NCBI GenBank assembly: GCA_023653785.1
Contig: JAMKCH010012384.1
Location: 124,001 to 188,000 of the forward strand
DNA length: 64,000 nt
Source of the DNA: Ophioderma brevispina
Taxonomy: Eukaryota > Echinodermata > Ophiuroidea > Amphilepidida > Ophiodermatidae
Direction: 5' to 3'
Each line of letters starts with the position of its first letter. Positions within the stretch are counted from its first letter, which is position 1. Positions 24,196 to 34,312 of the stretch are shown one piece after another. The position numbers were made by a program, and so were the translations under genes. The notes under the pieces are model-generated. The model was not told the DNA's origin. It saw nothing but the letters and a program-made list of their open reading frames with translations, and did no database searches.

Positions 24196-24629
24196 AAAAA
24201 TGCAAATGGTGCGCCCGCAGGCGGAGTGCCCATCTCTCTGTCTTTGGGCCAGACTCCCTCATATAATATTGCTGTGGAGGTTCGCCACTCCTCCCGCACA
24301 GCGAATCTGTTTTGCATTCCCAGCATATGCCGGTGTGAAAGTAATCATAGTCCGGGCTCCATAGACGACAACGGAATAAAGCGTGAAACTAATGTTGTGT
24401 GAAGAGTCAACTGAATCGATTGCCCTATTGTTCACCATTGTTCCCGGACTGTGAGCCCGGAGGACTATATCGCCTGCCACACCGGTACCCATTTATACTC
24501 CTGGGTGGAGAGAGGCAAGCTAGGTAAAGTGCCTTGCCCAAGTGCACAACACATTGACGACAGTGGTGCTCGAACCCACAACCTTATGCTTATGAGGCGA
24601 GCGCTGATCCACTGCACCACATGTGCCCC
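24196..24629 (-). mobile_element. tRNA-derived SINE, copy 1, with nested MITE
   Basis: Minus strand. The head (right end) begins GGGGCACATGTGGTGCAGTG and includes an A-box-like segment, CCTCATAAGC (a Met-type CAT anticodon loop) and a B-box-like GGTTGTGGGTTCGAGC (about 24,588-24,573), the RNA polymerase III promoter parts of a tRNA. The second copy at 53,265-53,554 gives the consensus. A 10-bp duplication AATACTAAAA flanks it (24,190-24,199 and 24,632-24,641). It is about 434 bp because a 148-bp MITE is inside. Confidence 0.85.
24334..24481. mobile_element. MITE of 148 bp, TGTG...CACA ends, 4-bp CCGG duplication
   Basis: Against the uninterrupted SINE at 53,265-53,554 (empty site near 53,400-53,412), this is an exact insertion. 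CCGG is duplicated at 24,330-24,333 and 24,482-24,485. The ends are TGTGAAAGTAATCATAGTCC and, from the other side, TGTGGCAGGCGATATAGTCC, followed by the inverted CCGGGCTC motif. Ends of the form TGTNR with 4-bp duplications fit descriptions of Ginger-type (integrase-like) DNA transposons. That assignment is inference, since no protein is present. Confidence 0.8.
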
Positions 24630-24952
24630 AAAATACTAAAAGACTTTATGGTCTACAATTCACCTGAACTTAAATATCAATTTTATGTGATAATTTCGCT
24701 TTCAACTGGCCAGGAATTCATGCCACTGTCATGATTATCTCTTAGCTTCTCGATCTGGACATTGAAAATAATTACAGAAAATGATGGATACTGAGCGCTG
24801 CAATGGTATAAAAAGCATATCAAATTACTTATTTTAATGCAAGGATTATGAAAAGTATAATTATTTTGCCCTATCTACAATGTATATTTGTAAAAATATT
24901 TATGAAAATGGCAATTTCCAGAAAATTTATTCTCTACAGAGGTCCAATATTA

Positions 24953-25032
24953 AGGTTGCTCAAAATTTAGCAAAAGTGAGCCCAAAATAGTCAGGTTGCT
25001 CAAATATTAGCAAAGGTGGGCCCAAAATAGTC
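24953..25032 (+). repeat. 40-bp tandem repeat, two copies
   Basis: Units 24,953-24,992 and 24,993-25,032 start AGGTTGCTCAAA and end CCCAAAATAGTC, differing at a few positions. They lie in the centre of the inverted repeat. Confidence 0.8.
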
Positions 25033-26012
25033 AGCCAGCACACGGAACATAAAAAAATTAATTTAAACAACCCTAAAGCAATCCTGTATTGGTTTTGCTT
25101 CTATTGATGTAACGAATTTGAATTTGACAGGGAAATTATTTAAATTCAATTATATGTTCCGTGTACATCGGAGGTGACAATTTGAGCTTATTTTAACATG
25201 TTTTGAGCAAATTTCATTGCTGGCCCGTGTAGAGCTGATTTTATTTTTTATTATTTTTACCTTTTTTCATGAATGTCTCTAAAATTGCAAGTCGTAAATA
25301 AGGCACACCTTAATTTTTAGAATCATTGTGTTTAGACAAGTAATTTGATATGTATGGTTTACTGCTGCAGCGCTCAGGACCCGTCATTATAGTTAATTCT
25401 GTCAGATGTTTAGATAAAGGGATAATCATGAGAGTGGCGCGAATGCTTGACCAGCTGAGAGCGAAATTTTCATATAAAATGATGTCAAATTTAAGGTGAA
25501 TATTGTAGACCACAAATTCGGCTTTTTAGTACCACGTATATTCTCACATAGCTACAAAAAGTAAATTTATGTGGCAAAGATAACCACTTTTAATTTCGTC
25601 GTCATTCACCTGCCATTTTGTATTTTGGTGGCCATTTTGCATTTCAGACCAGATTCTGGTTACATACTAATCTGATTCCAAAGCGCAAATGTTTAAAACG
25701 ATGAAACTACCGAGAAAACTAACAAGACAACTAGAGATATTTTAAATAGAACTAAGATGATTTTGGCGGTCATTTTGGTGGTCATGTTGGATTTGAGGGC
25801 ATATTCTTGGTAGTTCCTACTAAATCTGGAGAAACAACTATCCTAGGCAACCGAATTGGAGGAAGATAGGGAAGAAGAGAGAGAGAAAAACAAGTTCACA
25901 ATATTAGTATTAATAATTGAACTGTATAAGAAAAATATAAACAGGATACGTATACCAGGAGCCAAAATGTTGTTAAAAAGGAATGTCTTGAGACATGACT
26001 TAATTATTGACC

Positions 26013-26445
26013 AAGCTAAGTGGATACTGTTAGGAAATTTATTCCACAAATGTGCTGCTGCGTAAGCAAAATATTTATCACCATGGAACTTTGTTGATGC
26101 GTTTACTAGTGTAATCAGTTGGCAGGCTAGAAGATGATCTCACGGTTCTCGGTGGTGAATACAGCTGGATGATCTCAGAGATATAGGCAGGTAAACGACA
26201 GATTGAACACCGTGGCAGTAATGGTAATCTGTAGTGGGGCACTGAACAAGATGAAGCCAATAGGTCCAGTAACAGAGCCCTGAGGAACTCCACAATCTAC
26301 CGCCACAGGATCTGAAGAAGCACCTCTGACTGATATAGATTGATTCGACCATCTAGGTAGGAAGCATGCAGAGGATGATTTCAGAACGTACCATCATACA
26401 ATGCATGCTTTGTGGTTAGCCCAGTGTAAATACCAGGGGTCAAGT
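26013..26445 (-). repeat. Direct repeat copy 1, with a CR1-like RT fragment
   Basis: 26,013-26,440 is repeated essentially base for base at 27,075-27,480. On the minus strand both copies contain the non-LTR reverse transcriptase box CGVPQGSVTGPIGFILFSAP (about 26,296-26,237), followed after a frame change by an IQLY block, as after the YADD motif. So the duplicated sequence is itself a decayed retroelement opposite in strand to the CR1-like element next to it. Confidence 0.8.
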
Positions 26446-26842
26446 AACGGTCACTTGCACAGCACATATATTCTAACAGTAAATTTGAATTTATGAGGGA
26501 TATTTGAGTTGTTATTTTCAACAACTTGTTCTTTTAAATAGCAGAAAAGTAGAACCATGACCCCTATTTTTTCTTTAGTAATCAAAATAAGTACGCAACT
26601 TTTGTAATTTTTTTTAAAGTTATCGAGCCAATTGTTGTAACATTTCAAACCTTGCTTTAAAATAGGTCTTTTGGATGAGTTATTTCTCAAAAACGAGTAC
26701 CAGCACCCCATTTTATTTATTTTTGATATCTGATCCATATTGATGAAAGTATTTTTCACGTGTGGTCCAGCGGAAAAGTGCAGGACTCGGGATCATTAGA
26801 CCGTTAACATCCTGAGTTCTGCATCGATTCATTGAACATTAT
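26446..26842. other. Segment between repeat copy 1 and the endonuclease fragment
   Basis: The part up to about 26,540 has a match after copy 2 (27,480-27,592); 26,541-26,808 has none there and behaves as an insertion, or as a deletion in the other copy. No gene. Confidence 0.5.
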
Positions 26843-27056
26843 ATTAATTTGAAGGGTATTAAAATAGCTTTCTTGAATATTGACTCAGTACTTGGTGACG
26901 ATAACTCAAAAATTGATAGTCTTCGTATGGTATTAAGTAAAAAGCCTATTGACATTTTTTGTCTAAATGAGACGAAACTCTCGAGTCAAATAACATCTGA
27001 GGAGGTTCATATAGATGGATACTCCCTATTCCGTCATGATAGAAACCGCAGGGGAA
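26843..27056 (+). pseudogene. Endonuclease fragment of a CR1-like retrotransposon (copy A)
   Basis: Open in one frame: KIAFLNIDSV, then KPIDIFCLNETKLSSQI, then IDGYSLFRHDRNRRG. These match the N-terminal apurinic-type endonuclease (exonuclease-endonuclease-phosphatase fold) of non-LTR retrotransposons, including the catalytic Glu of the LNET motif. It stops abruptly at RRG, where an A-homopolymer (27,057-27,074) joins to repeat copy 2. In the second copy (27,830) the same point continues into the next domain part, so this copy is truncated or wrongly joined. Confidence 0.8.
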
Positions 27057-27074
27057 AAAAAAAAAAAAAAAAAA

Positions 27075-27600
27075 CTAAGTGGATACTGTTAGGAAATTTA
27101 TTCCACAAATGTGCTGCTGCGTAAGCAAAATATTTATCACCATGGAACTTTGTTGATGCGTTTACTAGTGTAATCAGTTGGCAGGCTAGAAGATGATCTC
27201 ACGGTTCTCGGTGGTGAATACAGCTGGATGATCTCAGAGATATAGGCAGGTAAACGACAGATTGAACACCGTGGCAGTAATGGTAATCTGTAGTGGGGCA
27301 CTGAACAAGATGAAGCCAATAGGTCCAGTAACAGAGCCCTGAGGAACTCCACAATCTACCGCCACAGGATCTGAAGAAGCACCTCTGACTGATATAGATT
27401 GATTCGACCATCTAGGTAGGAAGCATGCAGAGGATGATTTCAGAACGTACCATCATACAATGCATGCTTTGTGGTTAGCCCTGTAAATACCAGGGGTCAA
27501 GTAACGGTCATTTGCAAGCACTAGATTCTAACAGTTAATTTGGAATTATGAGGAGATTTGAGTTTGGTTATTTTCACAACTTGTTCTTTTAAATCCGGAG
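27075..27600 (-). repeat. Direct repeat copy 2 (mate of 26,013-26,445)
   Basis: 27,075-27,480 is identical to 26,013-26,440. From 27,480 on, similarity to 26,446-26,540 continues but with many single-base indels. It carries the same minus-strand RT box at about 27,355-27,296. Confidence 0.8.
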
Positions 27601-27602
27601 TT

Positions 27603-29233
27603 CTGCATCGATTCATTGACCACCTTATAAAGAATTTGAAGGGTATTAAATAAGCTTTCTTGCAATATTGGGCCTCATACTTGGTGACGATACTCCAAAA
27701 TTGGATAGTCTTCGTATGGTATTAAGTAAAAAGCCTACTTGACATTTTTTGTCTAAATGAACGAACTCCGAGTCAATACATCTGAGAGGTTCATATAGAT
27801 GGATACTCCCTATTCCGTCATGATAGAAACCGCAGGGGGCGGTGTTGCCATTTATGCAAGCATATGCTGCAAATGTAAGGCAATGGCGGTGACTTGAAGA
27901 ACATGAGTCAATTGAATCAACTTGGGTTGAAATCACCCTAAAACAAAGCAACCTTTACTTGTCGGTACCATTTATAGACCCCCGTCATCAAAAGTCGCAT
28001 TTCTGTCTTTACTCCATGGTTCATCTTCCTTGATTTTACACAAAAAGCAGGCACAGTGAACATAGTTTGTTGAAATGGTGATCTAAATCTTGATCTTTAC
28101 AAACCTAAAACTGCGAAGATCAGAAACATTATGTCAGCATTTCAGTTACTAATGTTATTGACAACCACCCCGACGCGTGTAACTGAGAGGTTCCTCCTGT
28201 ATTGATGTAATACTTGTGTCAAATATTAAAAAATGTTCACCTCAGGTAATATACCTGTGAGTTTTATTGACCATAATCGATCTATATGACATATAAGCTC
28301 TGGCGTCCCATAAAAGGGAAAACAGGACCTTTAGAACTAGAACTTATCGTAAGTTCAATATGACTCTTTCAAGAAGATCTGAAAAGCACAAATTGGATTC
28401 CTGTTTGCTGGCAATGACCCGGATCCAGCTTGGTGTTTATTTAAGGGACATTTTATGCGATTTGTGACAAACATGCCCCGTTTATTGAAGTTGGTATCAA
28501 AGGTAACCAGCCCCCTTGGTTTAATGATTATGGTTGTCTCTATCAAATGATTGCGACTACTATAAAGGTAGAGAAATTAAATCCAAAAGTGCTAAGGACT
28601 GGGATATATATCGCAGGTTAGAAATGCAAGGCAACACCGATAAATTTGGCTAAAAAGTTTTACTATACCACACTATTGAAGGGAACAAGCACGATAGTAA
28701 GATGTTATGGAAAACAATTAGATCTCTTTCTGCAACAAAAAAACAAAGATAATGTTAAGAAATCATTGTGGATGGTAAGCGCCTGTCGACCCTCAAAAGT
28801 AAGCTAATAATTCAACAGATTTTGTTGAAAAGCCAAAAAACTTGCCCGTGAATTGATTAACGACAACAGGTGTAATGTAAAAGTGTTGATTTTTTGAGCT
28901 ATGAGGGCAAACCCTTCCAGTTTGATGATTATTGAGATTGATTATGTTCTCAAGCAATTAACACACTTGGGAGTTAACAAAGCCATTATCCCACTGAATG
29001 GAAAATAGCAATGGTTACTCCTATCTTTAAGGATGGTTCAAAACTGATTGTGGCAATTAAAGGCCCATATCAGTGTTACCCGTGATTCTAAAATCCTTTG
29101 AAAGGGCCAGTCACAAACAGGTCTATGAGCATTTACAAACAAACGCACTTCTGTTGTCTGTAAAAAACCATCAGGCTTCAGAGAGCAGCATTCCACCATG
29201 ACTGCAATCACCGATGTAACTGCTACCTACTCC
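27603..29233 (+). pseudogene. CR1-like retrotransposon: endonuclease and N-terminal RT (copy B)
   Basis: This repeats the endonuclease start (TTGAAGGGTATTAAA) and continues past the point where copy A stops, into GGVAIYA-like (27,838) and YHL*TP (as in the YRPP box, about 27,970) blocks, a linker, and the RT entry PTEWKIAMVTPIFKDGSK (about 28,994-29,047), followed by RPISVLPV-like and SGFREQHSTMTAITDVTATY (about 29,172-29,230). It is full of single-base indels. The reading frame is cut at 29,234 by a hAT MITE and resumes at 29,445. Confidence 0.8.
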
Positions 29234-29436
29234 CAGTGGCTGTCACCAGACCTGTGCAAATGGGGGGGGGGGGGGGCCTGTGGACTTGAAGGGGGTGCCC
29301 AGGCTTTTTTTGAGGGGGCAAGTTGGGTCCTTCTCCATAGACAATGTACAAAAAGTCAAGTTCATTTGGGGGGGGGCTGAAAGGGTTCTGTTTGGGGGGG
29401 GCTTGCGCCTCCCTGCCCCCGCTGGTTACGACACTG
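29234..29436. mobile_element. hAT-type MITE, 203 bp, 8-bp target duplication
   Basis: The 8-bp direct repeat CCTACTCC flanks it (29,226-29,233 and 29,437-29,444). The ends are CAGTGGCTGTCACCAG and, inverted, CAGTGTCGTAACCAGC. The inside is G-rich with G-runs at 29,262-29,275, 29,369-29,377 and 29,393-29,401. Removing it and one CCTACTCC joins DVTATYS directly to INMDNWRM in the host reverse transcriptase, which confirms the boundaries. Related to the MITE at 45,506. Confidence 0.9.
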
Positions 29437-29444
29437 CCTACTCC

Positions 29445-29500
29445 ATTAATATGGATAACTGGCGGATGTTACCGGCGCTGTTTTTTTCAGATCTAAAAAA
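29445..29500 (+). pseudogene. CR1-like RT, continuation after the hAT MITE
   Basis: It reads INMDNWRMLPALFFSDLKK, the reverse transcriptase block normally written GALFLDLKKAFDTV. It then breaks in an A-rich stretch at about 29,496; the following residues (AFDTVNHQVL) are found 2.6 kb away at 32,073. Confidence 0.8.
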
Positions 29501-30804
29501 AAATTCTTTAAAAAGGAAAGGGCGAGTCAAGGGGGATAGCATTGTAAAAGGATGGGGAAGGATTAGTAAGATGACATTGTGTGGGAGTTTTTGCAAGTGA
29601 CTTATGTGATTTTTTGGACACACACTTAGCCGAGGTATACATGAACGTAAATAATTTAACACAGAGTGGACTAGAGGGTTCATATACCTCTATTACATTT
29701 ACGATTTTTAAAGGAAAATGCGACCAATCCAAATTACAACATCATACACTTGATTCGGGAAAAATCAACGCTTATAATTATCCACCACAAGGTTGACCAC
29801 TGAAGACTCACAAGCAGAACTAAAAGAAGCAGCCCCCAATTCCAGATATTTATGCATGCGACGGGACGTAAAGTATGTTATAGGAGTCGGCCACGTACCA
29901 ACGTGATCACAACATTTGTTTTAAATAATTATTTTAAAGCCCTTAAAAAATGTTAACGCTACCACTTTCAGCAACATTGTCACCCAAATGACTTCATATC
30001 ATTTTCTTAAATTTTACCTCAGTCCCACAAAGACTTCTTAAATTTGTCAAATTTAAAAATGTTCGCCCCACGCATTGCACTATTCAATTCATATGCAAAC
30101 TTAGAACCATTCGACTTCATGACATATTACATATCATTCCACCGTATTTACATATTCATTAAAAAGTGGGCACATAAAAGGTCACGACCAGGGGAAATGA
30201 CTAGTTTATAATAAACACATGAGAATATGTTGTCAGATTATTGTGTTTTGAAGCCCCTTGACCTATGGACATGATGTTTGACATGAAGGTAAGACAAACA
30301 ACAGCCTGAGGTTTATTATCAGGGTTTCAGGAGTGACCCAAAAAAATCAAAAGTCATTCTAGAGGTTAATTTGCGTTAAAAATGCCGTATAACCGCAAAA
30401 CTTAAATAAATGGTAACTGATCCAATCAAATCCAGCTATTCATGTTTCCTAAACAAAAAATATTAGAGCCTCATTATTAAAGGTGATGAATCCAATCAAA
30501 ATGCCTACCACTAATGTGTTTTCTCGAGGCCTCACATTATCTTACATTTAAGCAATTAAAATCAACTTCAAGCCCTTTGGATAGTGAAAGATTTTGAATA
30601 ACGTTTTTATTCATAACCATCCAAAATGAAAACATTCTTAAATGGGCATTTCGTGATCCACAGCATAGTCCCTTTGATTTACCTAAAAGAAATTATTAAA
30701 TTATTTTAAAGAAAAGATATTTTTAGATCATCTGAACCCGTTGACTCTTCAAGCATACAAATAAAGCAATATCATCTTCAATACCTGCACATACCCAATT
30801 ACAG

Positions 30805-30920
30805 TGGATTAATTTCCTCGCTGACCCCGCTCTTCCTTTTAAAGGGAATTTATTTATTTATTGAATTATCGCCCACGACTTGCGGTAATTGTGGTGCCAA
30901 ACGTTAATTGCATCCGGTTC
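30805..30920 (+). repeat. Direct repeat, left copy (mate 31,610-31,740)
   Basis: Shares GGATTAATTTCCTCGCTGAC, a TTATTATTGATTCGCCCACGA-like block, GGTGCC(A/C)AAC and GCATCCG(T)T with the right copy in the same order, about 800 bp apart. They might be degenerate terminal direct repeats of a small element. Confidence 0.55.
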
Positions 30921-30993
30921 ATGCAATGCACTCATGGCCTCAAGCATTACAAAATTAAAGCAATAGATCATCTTACTAATACCTTCACATATA

Positions 30994-31610
30994 CACTGTA
31001 AAAATTTACAGTGCAATTGACAGGAAAAAATTGAGTAAAAATTCCCAAAACTACAGTATTTGCTGTTAATTTGGAAATTACAGGGAAAATACTGCAAATT
31101 TTATTCCCAATTTCCCAGGCCTATAATGACAAAAATCTAAAAGTGAAGACTTTTTTGAAATTTACATGAGTAACAGCATCCTATACACACTACTATGAAT
31201 GTTCAAATATACCATTAAGTATTACGAAAAAATATAAAGGGAAAAAATTACTGTAAATTTTACAGGAAAATCCTGGCAGCAATTATGCCAACAAAAACTT
31301 TTACAGGTCTTCATTCAAAGACTGTTTTTTACAGTTTGATGTATACATTTTACAACAAACTGTAAAGTTTTGACGATATACACTGTAAAAAAATTGGTGG
31401 ATAGCCTCCTAAGTTAGGGTGTTCGTCAGTGCTTTTTATCTCCACACATTCACAATCTTCTGTAATAACTCACCAAATATATATGTTTTTAAGCGGTTTT
31501 GATTAAATTAATTTTTACATTAACTGTAAATTTGTAATTTGTTGGACAGAAATTGCTGCCAGGATTTTTTATTTTTTTTCTGTAAAATTTGTTTACAGTA
31601 TTTTTACATG
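30994..31610. repeat. Nested inverted repeats with TTTACAGT motifs
   Basis: CACTGTAAAAATTTACAGTG (30,994-31,013) is a perfect 20-bp palindrome. An inverted pair lies at 31,244-31,286 and 31,549-31,606, sharing CTGCCAGGAT, TGTAAAATTT and TTTACAGTA segments. CACTGTAAAAA resembles the termini of some hAT elements, but no flanking duplication was found. Confidence 0.6.
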
Positions 31611-31740
31611 TACCATTTACATGGATATTTCCTCCTGACCCGCCCGTTTCCATTTTAAGGTTTTTTATGTTTTTAGTTTTATTATTGATTCGCCCACGAC
31701 GTGCTACATATGGTGCCCAACATTTAAGCATCCGTTAATT
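31610..31740 (+). repeat. Direct repeat, right copy (mate 30,805-30,920)
   Basis: See the left copy. It includes TTTCCTCCTGACCCGCCCGT and GATTCGCCCACGACGTGCTA. Confidence 0.55.
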
Positions 31741-32068
31741 CACTCATAACGATTTAAAGACGCCTGTTCACCGCAAATCACTGAAATTTCTCAGGAACCT
31801 TCGCTGCATATTGCCCTGTATTACTACTCTTTTGAACACTAATATCTTTTTGTAAAATGGTACTTCAGGTTTTCGTTTGGGCCCTATCTTATGGAGTACA
31901 TATCCCTATGACGTAAAATGCCACAACAATTTTGTCATAAACTTACACACCTGTAGATTTTAGAGGATATAATCGGCACGAATTATTTTCTGCAACACTG
32001 CTGCTATTTGAAAAAGTAGGTTCAAAACCAGCTAATAGAGCGGGTAAAGCCCGCAGGCTACCCCCGCC

Positions 32069-32108
32069 CAAAAATGCGTTTGACACTGTAAACCATCAAG
32101 TGCTTCAA
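32069..32108 (+). pseudogene. CR1-like RT fragment between two insertions
   Basis: It reads NAFDTVNHQVL, the catalytic A-box neighbourhood (DLKKAFDTVNH) of the reverse transcriptase. It continues at 33,242 with SKLKHHGV once the palindromic element is removed. Confidence 0.85.
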
Positions 32109-33241
32109 CCTGGTGTCCTCAAAAAAAAAAAGGAAACCCTCAAAGGGGCCCTCTATTTCACCAAGGAAACAAAGTAAACCATACAAATATTACAACATCT
32201 GAAAAAGTGCACTTCCTCATGTTTCTGGCAGCCGAAAAATCTTTCCAATAGGAATGCAATTTGACCGAGTTGATGGCCGTTGAAAATTTGATACCGCACT
32301 TTTTCATTCATTTGATCCACGGATTGTTTTACTTGTTTCAGTAGTCTTTGGACAAGACACATTCTCCAATCTCATTCTTTTGTTCATGGTTTCTTTTGTT
32401 TTTTTTTGCGACAAAGGTCCAGTTCTGATATTGAAAAGTTAGATTCAATTATTAGCAAATTCTAAGATCTTGCCTCATCTTCTCAATTGCGGTGCTCTGT
32501 CCCCGCCCCCATTTGGGGGAAGTTGGCTGCCTCTCAGGACGATGCAGGCTTTGCGTTCTCTTTTATAAACCATGTCAATAGCGACTTTTGCCCATCAGAT
32601 GCTTGCAATGGGCCAGCAGCGGTTACTCTGTTGCGAAGTTCTGGAAAGTTTTGGGCAAGTACTATTTAACCTTTTTTTTTAAAAAAAACAAAATGTGTGT
32701 GTATGTACAGGAACCCAAGCAAACATGCCAGAACTTCGCAATAGAATAACCGCTGCCTTTGCAACCATCCGTCGGACAAGACTGATTAGAAGTCGATTAT
32801 TGAAATGGAAAAGAGAGCGCAAGCCTGCATCTGTCTTCATGGTCTTAGAGGCAGCCAAGTGGGGGGGGGGCTACAGAGCAGCGCAGTAAAGAAGAATGCA
32901 ATATATTGGAATTTCTAATAATTGAAATTAACCTTTTCAATATCAGAAGTGATCTTTGTCGCAAAAACAAAAGAAACCATAAACGAAAGAATGTGCTTGG
33001 AGAAGGTGTATTGTCTAAAGACAGCTCAGAGAGTAACAATGCGTGGATAAAATGAAAAAGTTGTACAAATTTTTAATCGGCCATACCTCGGTCAATATGT
33101 ATCCTTTTGGAAAGATTTTTTCGGTGTCGGAATCCTAATGAAATGCACTTTTCAGATGTGTATTAATTTGTATGGTTCACTCTTTTCTCTTCGTGAAATA
33201 GAGGGCGCTTTGAGGGTTTCCTTTTTTTTTGAGACACCCGG
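32109..33241. mobile_element. 1.13-kb palindromic mariner-type element
   Basis: Almost the whole element is one inverted repeat with arms of about 560 bp meeting near 32,680. The ends are CCTGGTGTCCTCAAAAA and, inverted, CCGGGTGTCTCAAAAA; both continue into GGAAACCCTCAAAG and CCCTCTATTTCAC. The host frame is restored (VL-L-SKL) by excising it with one TA: the right TA is at 33,242-33,243 and the left has become AA at 32,107-32,108. TA duplication is diagnostic of Tc1/mariner. Each arm encodes, pointing outward from the centre, a PELRNR(I/V)TAA peptide that resembles the C-terminus of Tc3/mariner-type transposases (32,727 on plus; about 32,633 on minus). So both halves look like 3' ends of one transposon joined head to head. 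Confidence 0.85.
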
Positions 33242-34312
33242 TATCTAAGTTAAAACATCATGGTGTCATAGGTAATGAATGGAATTGGTTTTTGAACTAC
33301 CTTAGTAACCGCCAACAATGTACTGTAATTGACAACATCAGCTCGGACCTATTGCCGGTGAGTGTTGGTGTGCCACATGGCTCCATTTTGGGCCCTTTAC
33401 TTTTTATTATTTTTATCAATGACCTGCCAGATGTCCTTACTGAAAGCAGGGTTGCTCTTTATGCTGATGATACAGCCATCATGTATAAATCCAAATCTAA
33501 GTCTGACATTGAAAATGTTCTTAACAGGGAGCTTGTTAGAATAGCTTAGAATTGCTGATTGGATGCATGTTAACAAACTTACTATTATTTAACGCCTCTA
33601 AAACCAAGGTGATGTTGTTTGGACATCACCAAAAAGTGAGAAATATCACCCTTGATATTCATCTTAAACACGAAAACTTGGAGCTTGTTTATGTCTTTAA
33701 ATATTTAGGCATGTGGTTTGATCCACAGTTAAATGGACTGTGCATTCAGATAAAATTGCTGCTAAATTATCTCAAAAGATCGGGATCATAAAACGTCTCA
33801 GACAAGTAATTGATCAGAATACAAGGAATATGCTGTACAATGCCATTGTCTTGCCTCATATTGATTACTGTTGTCCCGTATGGGCTATGCAGTGCCGCCA
33901 TAAAAACTTGTAAACAGAATTCAAATACTTAGCAAACCCAGGCCAGCCAGACTCAATCTTGGATACAAAGTTAAGGAAAAACATGTCGATGAAAATTTTT
34001 AAGGAGCTAAATTGGATGAATGTATATGAACTGGACTAACTCTTTCATCAATCTATTCTAATGTATATGTGCCACCACATGCACTACGGGATCTTTTAGT
34101 AAAATCCAAATCGTAATACTCATGCTACATACAATTATCGTTTACAAAGTGCTAATTATCTTGGTTATCCACTCTCAAAATGGAATGGGGTTAACGCACA
34201 TTTTTGAACTCCGGGCCAGATTGTGGAACAACCTACCAAACATGTTTAGACATTCAGTACGCAGCTCTAGTTTTAAGAAGAATTTTAAAAATCTTTATGC
34301 TCTCTTGTAATG
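33242..34312 (+). pseudogene. CR1-like RT, catalytic core and C-terminus
   Basis: It reads SKLKHHGVIGNEWNWFLNYL, then NRQQCTVI, GVPHGSILGPLLFIIFINDL and ALYADDTAIMY, with catalytic YADD at 33,460-33,471. Then come WMHVNKLT, ASKTKVMLFG, FKYLGMWFDPQLN, the LPHIDYCCPVW block (about 33,850) and a C-terminal segment LRARLWNNLPNMFRHS near 34,210, ending at 34,310. A few frameshifts (about 33,545, 33,745, 33,905) and a stop near 34,038 break it. It is better preserved than the N-terminal half. With 27,603-29,500 and 32,069-32,108 it forms one original element. Confidence 0.85.

Larger units (their letters stand above)
23930..25822. repeat. Inverted repeat of about 1.9 kb with arms interrupted by insertions
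   Basis: The left arm (from about 23,930) and right arm (to about 25,822) are reverse complements. Matched blocks include AATCCAACATG...CCAAAATCATCTTAGTT, CCAGAATCTGGTCTGAAATG, GGTTATCTTTGCC and ATGGTCTACAAT/ATTGTAGACCAC, reaching inward to TGAGCGCTGCA and CATATCAAATTACTT. The SINE at 24,196-24,629 splits the left arm but is absent from the right arm, so it came later. Family not recognised; no transposase. Confidence 0.75.
29501..32068. mobile_element. 2.6-kb insertion inside the CR1-like RT, family unknown
   Basis: Boundaries follow from the split host protein (SDLKK before, NAFDTVNH after). The inside has no recognised protein. It holds a direct repeat pair (30,805-30,920 and 31,610-31,740) and nested inverted repeats rich in TTTACAGT (30,994-31,610). 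Both junctions fall in A-rich host sequence. I see no convincing terminal inverted repeat, so it may be several insertions. Confidence 0.6.

Noticed and set aside
24550..24629. tRNA gene on the minus strand
   Set aside because: The A and B boxes and a CAT anticodon loop are present, but it is the head of a SINE with flanking duplications and a second copy, and the acceptor stem does not close.
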